This document shows, one piece after another, positions 60,467 to 64,000 of a DNA stretch of 64,000 bases (the first letter of the stretch is position 1; every line of letters begins with the position of its first letter). A model generated the notes under the pieces. That model did no database searches. It had not been told where the DNA came from and worked only from the letters and a program-made list of their open reading frames with translations. The position numbers were made by a program, and so were the translations under genes. Origin of the DNA: Sphingobium scionense (GTDB taxonomy: Bacteria > Pseudomonadota > Alphaproteobacteria > Sphingomonadales > Sphingomonadaceae); contig NZ_JACIEU010000004.1 of NCBI RefSeq assembly GCF_014197035.1, positions 62,001-126,000 on the forward strand. The letters are read 5' to 3'.

Positions 60467-61599
60467 TGCGTCACGCTCTGGTCAACGGGTCGATCCTGAT
60501 CGACGGCCGCTTCCATGCCGGCAAGGCGTTGCTGATCGAGGGTGATCGCATCGCCGCGATCCTGCCCGACGCCGATGTCCCGGCCGATGTCGCGCGGCGC
60601 GACCTGGGCGGCGACCGGCTGGTGCCCGGCTTCATCGATACCCAGGTGAATGGCGGCGGCGGCGTGCTGTTCAATGATGCCCCGACGGTCGAAGGCATCG
60701 CCGCGATCGGCGCCGCCCATCGTCGTTTCGGCACCACCGGCTTCCTGCCGACGCTCATCAGCGACGATCTCTCGGTCATCCGCCAGGCGGTCGCCGCCGT
60801 CGACGCCGCGATCGAGGCCGGCGTGCCCGGCGTGCTCGGCATCCATATCGAAGGCCCCTATCTCAACATCGAGCGCAAGGGCATTCATGATGGCGACAAA
60901 ATCCGCCCGCTCGATGCCGAGGGGCTGGAGGTGCTGTCGTCGCTCAAGCGCGGCCGCACCCTGGTCACGCTGGCTCCAGAGCGGACCTCCCCCGACATGG
61001 TGCGCCAGCTTGTGGAGCGCGGCGTGATCGTCGCGGCGGGTCACAGCAACGGCCGCTATGAGGACATGATCGACGCAGTCGAGGCCGGCCTGTCCGGCGT
61101 CACTCACCTCTACAATGCCATGTCGCCGCTGGGATCACGCAAGCCTGGCATCGTCGGCGCCGCGCTGGAGCAGGACGGCGTGACCTGCGGCATCATCGTC
61201 GATGGCCATCATGTCAGCGCCACCGCGCTCAAGATCGCCCTGCGCTGCAAGCCGGAAGGGACGTTGATGCTCGTCACCGACGCCATGCCCTCGGTCGGCT
61301 CCGACGCGGACGAGTTCATGCTCCAGGGCCGCCATATCCTGGTCCGCGACGGCGCCTGCACCGATGATGCCGGCACGCTCGCCGGCTCCAATCTCGACAT
61401 GATCACCGCCGTCCACAACAGCGTCGCCATGCTGGATGTCTCGATCGAGCGCGCAATCGCCATGGCATCCGCCGCTCCGGCCGCCTTCCTGGGCCTCACC
61501 GTCGAAACCGGCCGCATCGCGCCGGGCCTGCGCGCCGACCTGTTGCAACTCGACGCCCAGGGCGCCGTCGCGCGCAGTTGGATCGGCGGCAGCTATTAG
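60466..61599 (+). CDS. nagA: N-acetylglucosamine-6-phosphate deacetylase
   Basis: A 377-residue amidohydrolase removing acetate from GlcNAc-6-P. Motifs: LVPGFIDTQVNGGGGVLFND, GIHIEGPYLN (metal Glu), VIVAAGHSNGRYEDM, GVTHLYNAMSPL and LVTDAMPSVGSD (catalytic Asp). Length is normal. It directly follows NagB-II, completing the route from imported GlcNAc-6-P to fructose-6-P. Confidence 0.95.
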   Translation: MRHALVNGSILIDGRFHAGKALLIEGDRIAAILPDADVPADVARRDLGGDRLVPGFIDTQVNGGGGVLFNDAPTVEGIAAIGAAHRRFGTTGFLPTLISDDLSVIRQAVAAVDAAIEAGVPGVLGIHIEGPYLNIERKGIHDGDKIRPLDAEGLEVLSSLKRGRTLVTLAPERTSPDMVRQLVERGVIVAAGHSNGRYEDMIDAVEAGLSGVTHLYNAMSPLGSRKPGIVGAALEQDGVTCGIIVDGHHVSATALKIALRCKPEGTLMLVTDAMPSVGSDADEFMLQGRHILVRDGACTDDAGTLAGSNLDMITAVHNSVAMLDVSIERAIAMASAAPAAFLGLTVETGRIAPGLRADLLQLDAQGAVARSWIGGSY

Positions 61600-61620
61600 G
61601 CTGCATGGGTATATTCGGAC

Positions 61621-61795
61621 GGTCGGGAAGCGACCACTGAAATCCTCCCCAAGCTTGCTTGGGGAGGGGGACCGCCGAAGGCGGTGGAGGGGTCAGAGAA
61701 CTGTGCTTTCGCTATTGCCCCTCCGTCAGGCGCTACGCGCCTGCCACCTCCCCAAGTCAAGCTTGGGGAGGAATTGGAGACGTCCGCTTCCCACC
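61621..61795. repeat. Intergenic palindromic (REP/MITE-like) element
   Basis: A 175-base element with inverted ends (GGTCGGGAAGCG at 61621 and CGCTTCCCACC ending at 61795) and two inner hairpins built on CTCCCCAAGC...CTTGGGGAG, together with GACCGCCGAAGGCGGT and GGCGCTACGCGCC stems. Elements of this look are frequent between genes in sphingomonad genomes. No coding capacity. It lies after nagA and could also act as a transcription terminator for both converging units. Confidence 0.7.
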
Positions 61796-61835
61796 ATCCC
61801 CGCCATTCGGCGGGCGCTGAATTTGCCCATACCAC

Positions 61836-62336
61836 TTAAGGCAGGTTTCCCAGGACAGCATAAGAAGAATCATCCCGGTCCCGCCGCCCCATGCCACCCG
61901 CGCTGAGCGGCTGGACCGGACGCACCTCGTCAAACTCGCGCAGCGCGGTGCGATGATCCATCGCCCAGCGACCGTCCCGCCAGGACCAGCGATCGACATA
62001 GCGGGTCCAGACCGACATCTGCATCTGCCCATCAGGCCGCTGCATCCGCAATGTCGCAATGCAATAGGTCTCGCTGCCGGCCCGGTCGCCATCGAGCGCG
62101 ATCACCATGTTGGTCATCTGATGGCAATGGGCCAGCAATCCGCGATGATCGGCGCAGATACGGTCTATCACGCCACGCCCGCTCCCCTGATAATAATCGC
62201 CATAATCGGCCGTGCCATCGACATGCCAGAGGCCATGGCCGAGCGGCACGTCGAGCCGATCGACGGCACGGGCATAGAGATGCAGCGCATCGGCAATGGC
62301 CTGCCTATCCGCCACCGGATCACGCGACGCGCTCAT
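61836..62336 (-). CDS. NTF2/SnoaL-like small enzyme or binding protein
   Basis: A 166-residue cone-fold protein (nuclear transport factor 2-like). Helical start VADRQAIADALHLYARAVDRLD, the VDGTADYGDYYQGSGRGVID region, and closing strands MQMSVWTRYVDRWSWRDGRWAMDHR are typical of the SnoaL_4 group, which includes ring-hydroxylating dioxygenase small subunits, dehydratases and isomerases. The ATG overlaps the SDR stop by 4 bases, so the two form an operon acting on one unknown substrate. Confidence 0.82.
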   Translation of the reverse strand: MSASRDPVADRQAIADALHLYARAVDRLDVPLGHGLWHVDGTADYGDYYQGSGRGVIDRICADHRGLLAHCHQMTNMVIALDGDRAGSETYCIATLRMQRPDGQMQMSVWTRYVDRWSWRDGRWAMDHRTALREFDEVRPVQPLSAGGMGRRDRDDSSYAVLGNLP

Positions 62337-63142
62337 GCGTCGGCGCCTTGAAGGTCGCGCATGGCCTGCGCCACCGCGAGGATGCGGGCACGCCGAGCAG
62401 CAGCCGATTGCGGCGCATAGCCCTGCTCCTCATCCGCCAGCCCCCAATGATGGACCGGCCCATGCGGCAACCGCTCCAGCCCGACCCGCGCAACATCATC
62501 GGGCAGGGCCAGATCGGCCGGCAGCGCCGCGCCGCGACTGGTCAGGAACCGCCGCAGTTCGGGCGTATCGGTGCGCCCCAGGATCAGGTTCAGCACATCC
62601 ACGCCATGGGGCTGCAATTCGGCCCATAGCGCCTCGCCCAGGCACAGGTCGAACGCCTTGCTGCCGGCATAGACGCCAAGGCCCGGCGCGCCGCCGTAAC
62701 AGGCGCCCGATCCGACCAGGATGATGCCCCCCCTCCCCCGTGCCCGCATGGCCCGGCCCAGAAAGTGACACAGGCGCATCAGGGTCATGACATTGCGGCC
62801 CACCAACGCCATCCAGTTGTCAATATCGCTGTCAAGGAAATGGGTGCCATGCGGATCGGCGCCGGCATTGGCGATGAACAGCCCGACCTCGCGGTCTCCG
62901 CACAGTGCGGCGATCCGATCGGCGGCGTCCGCATCCGCCAGGTCCACGCTCGCCCACAGGCATTCGGTATCGTAGCGGGCAGACAATTCCGTCGCCAGAC
63001 CAGCCAATGGGGCTTCGCGCCGCGCGAGCAATATCAGCTTATATCCCTGCGCCGCCAGTCGCTCGGCAAAGGCGCGCCCTGTCCCCTCCGATGCGCCCGC
63101 GATCAGCGCCCAGGGGCCATAATGCTGCTGCAACCCAGTCAT
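62333..63142 (-). CDS. Short-chain dehydrogenase/reductase
   Basis: A 269-residue SDR with ALIAGASEGTGRAFAERLAAQG (NADP-type Rossmann start), FIANAGAD, and the active site Ser...Tyr-x3-Lys in GSGACYGGAPGLGVYAGSKAFDL. All catalytic residues are present, in contrast to the SDR at 20006. The N-terminus resembles ketoreductases acting on acyl chains or steroids. Co-transcribed with the NTF2-like gene. Substrate unknown. Confidence 0.88.
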   Translation of the reverse strand: MTGLQQHYGPWALIAGASEGTGRAFAERLAAQGYKLILLARREAPLAGLATELSARYDTECLWASVDLADADAADRIAALCGDREVGLFIANAGADPHGTHFLDSDIDNWMALVGRNVMTLMRLCHFLGRAMRARGRGGIILVGSGACYGGAPGLGVYAGSKAFDLCLGEALWAELQPHGVDVLNLILGRTDTPELRRFLTSRGAALPADLALPDDVARVGLERLPHGPVHHWGLADEEQGYAPQSAAARRARILAVAQAMRDLQGADA

Positions 63143-63331
63143 CCGCTTTCCTTCCCATCAAGGACGCCAATCCAACAAACCGATCCCTCCGGCACAAGGG
63201 CGGGTGCAGGGCATCGCCGGGGCGTTGCGATGGTCCGCCCGGTTTCGCATGCCTCATCCTCCGCCTATGATATAGTCCGTCTCACGGCCGCCGGACGTCG
63301 GGACCAGACCTGTTGCATTGAGAGGATGCCA

Positions 63332-63646
63332 ATGAAAACTGTCCTGATCGCCACCAGCCTGTTGTTCGCTGCTGCCGCGCCACAAATCGCCATGGCACAG
63401 GCCCCTGCCGCATCGCCCGCCCCGGCCTATAGCGTCGAGACGACCGACATCGGCACATTGCTCGACAATCCCGCGACCAAGGCGGTTCTCGACAAGAATC
63501 TACCCGGCTTCACCGCCAATCCGCAGATCGACATGGCCCGATCGATGACGCTGAAGGGCGTGCAGCAATATGCCGCCGATACGCTGACCGACGCCGCGCT
63601 CGCCAAGGTGCAGGCCGATCTCAACAAGATCCCGGCCAAGAAATAA
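63332..63646 (+). CDS. Small exported protein
   Basis: A 104-residue protein starting at ATG 63332 with AGAGG 6 bases upstream; the much longer frame from 62765 runs antisense through the SDR and is rejected. Signal MKTVLIATSLLFAAAAPQIAMAQ, then an Ala/Pro linker and a folded part with TTDIGTLLDNPATKAVLDKNLPGF and SMTLKGVQQYAADTLTDAALAKVQADLNKI. This pattern occurs in small alphaproteobacterial periplasmic proteins without known function. It stands alone. Confidence 0.8.
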   Translation: MKTVLIATSLLFAAAAPQIAMAQAPAASPAPAYSVETTDIGTLLDNPATKAVLDKNLPGFTANPQIDMARSMTLKGVQQYAADTLTDAALAKVQADLNKIPAKK

Positions 63647-63684
63647 GGATAAGGCCGGCGCGCACAGTCGCGCCGGGTAACCTG

Positions 63685-64000
63685 CTAGGTGCCTCGCCCG
63701 TCGGCATCCTTGCCGGTGGCGTGGCGCATCAACGCCTCCACCATGGTCAGCGCCTCGTCATGGCCCAGCGTCACGCCCAGGCTCTGCTCCATCACGATCG
63801 ACCGGGCCATGCCCGCCGCCAGCACGGAAAGCCCCACCGGCGACAGCCCCGCGCCATCCGCCGCCGCGATCGCCTGCGTCTGGATATCGCGCAATTCCTC
63901 GACAAAGGCGGCGATTTCCTGCCGGATCGCCTTGCGGTGGTTGGACAGGGCCATGAACTCCAGCACGATCGCGCTGCCATCCGGATCGGAATTGAGCTGC
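63685..64000 (-). CDS. TetR/AcrR-type regulator, C-terminal part (5' end outside window)
   Basis: The frame is open to the window edge on the minus strand. The visible 105 residues contain IVLEFMALSNHRKAIRQEIAAFVEELRD and GLSVLAAGMARSIVMEQSLGVTLGHDEALTMVEALM, the helical dimerisation/ligand domain typical of TetR regulators. The DNA-binding helix-turn-helix lies beyond base 64000, so the assignment rests on the C-terminal pattern. Confidence 0.7.
   Translation of the reverse strand, partial: QLNSDPDGSAIVLEFMALSNHRKAIRQEIAAFVEELRDIQTQAIAAADGAGLSPVGLSVLAAGMARSIVMEQSLGVTLGHDEALTMVEALMRHATGKDADGRGT

Overview
The window is high-GC chromosomal DNA from an alphaproteobacterium, most likely a sphingomonad (Sphingobium/Novosphingobium-like). 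The evidence is four large TonB-dependent receptors, dense ATGA/GTGA-coupled operons, an N-acetylglucosamine PTS built from fused proteins, and the HutF/HutG route of histidine breakdown. The species cannot be named from the sequence alone. Both edges cut genes: a penicillin-acylase-type hydrolase on the left and a TetR-type regulator on the right.

Layout. 1-1932: end of an Ntn-hydrolase acylase. 2420-6626: a three-gene export operon shaped like a type I secretion system (ABC protein, HlyD adaptor, TolC), in which the ABC protein has lost every catalytic ATPase motif. 7199-13385: a TonB receptor followed by two Tat-exported proteins, the second resembling PL26/YetA exo-rhamnogalacturonan lyases, so probably a small pectin-type glycan uptake locus. 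13559-27329: a large locus I read as organosulfur scavenging. It holds a class II aldolase, an SsuA-like lipoprotein, a TonB receptor, two DszA/NtaA-type flavin monooxygenases, a Tat-exported DOPA-dioxygenase-like protein, an SDR, a thioredoxin-like protein, EpsC serine acetyltransferase, a YeiH-type transporter, a small four-Cys protein, and a flavoprotein/2x[4Fe-4S] ferredoxin pair. 27612-28174: a broken phage-type integrase directly downstream of tRNA-Pro(UGG).

28222-28299 encodes a 25-residue hydrophobic protein with a strong Shine-Dalgarno. 28367-35743 is a complete histidine-utilisation regulon: hutC-hutF on the minus strand and hutI-hutH-hutG-hutU on the plus strand, around a shared control region. 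35763-46028 is a minus-strand cellulose-synthesis operon (bcsR-like, bcsQ, fused bcsAB, bcsC, bcsD, GH8 bcsZ), similar in composition to the acetic-acid-bacterial crystalline-cellulose operon. 46221-49268 holds a MaoC/FAS1-like dehydratase and an ABC-F ATPase.

49265-61599 is an N-acetylglucosamine/chitin-oligosaccharide regulon. A TonB receptor, GH20 hexosaminidase, EIIA-HPr-EI fusion and EIIC-EIIB permease run on the minus strand. A GntR regulator, NagB-II deaminase and NagA deacetylase run on the plus strand. Two copies of a 17-bp motif face the two divergent start codons. The sugar would cross the outer membrane through the receptor, be trimmed by GH20, be phosphorylated on entry, and then be deacetylated and deaminated to fructose-6-phosphate. 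The right end has a palindromic repeat element, an NTF2-like/SDR pair, a small secreted protein and the cut TetR gene.
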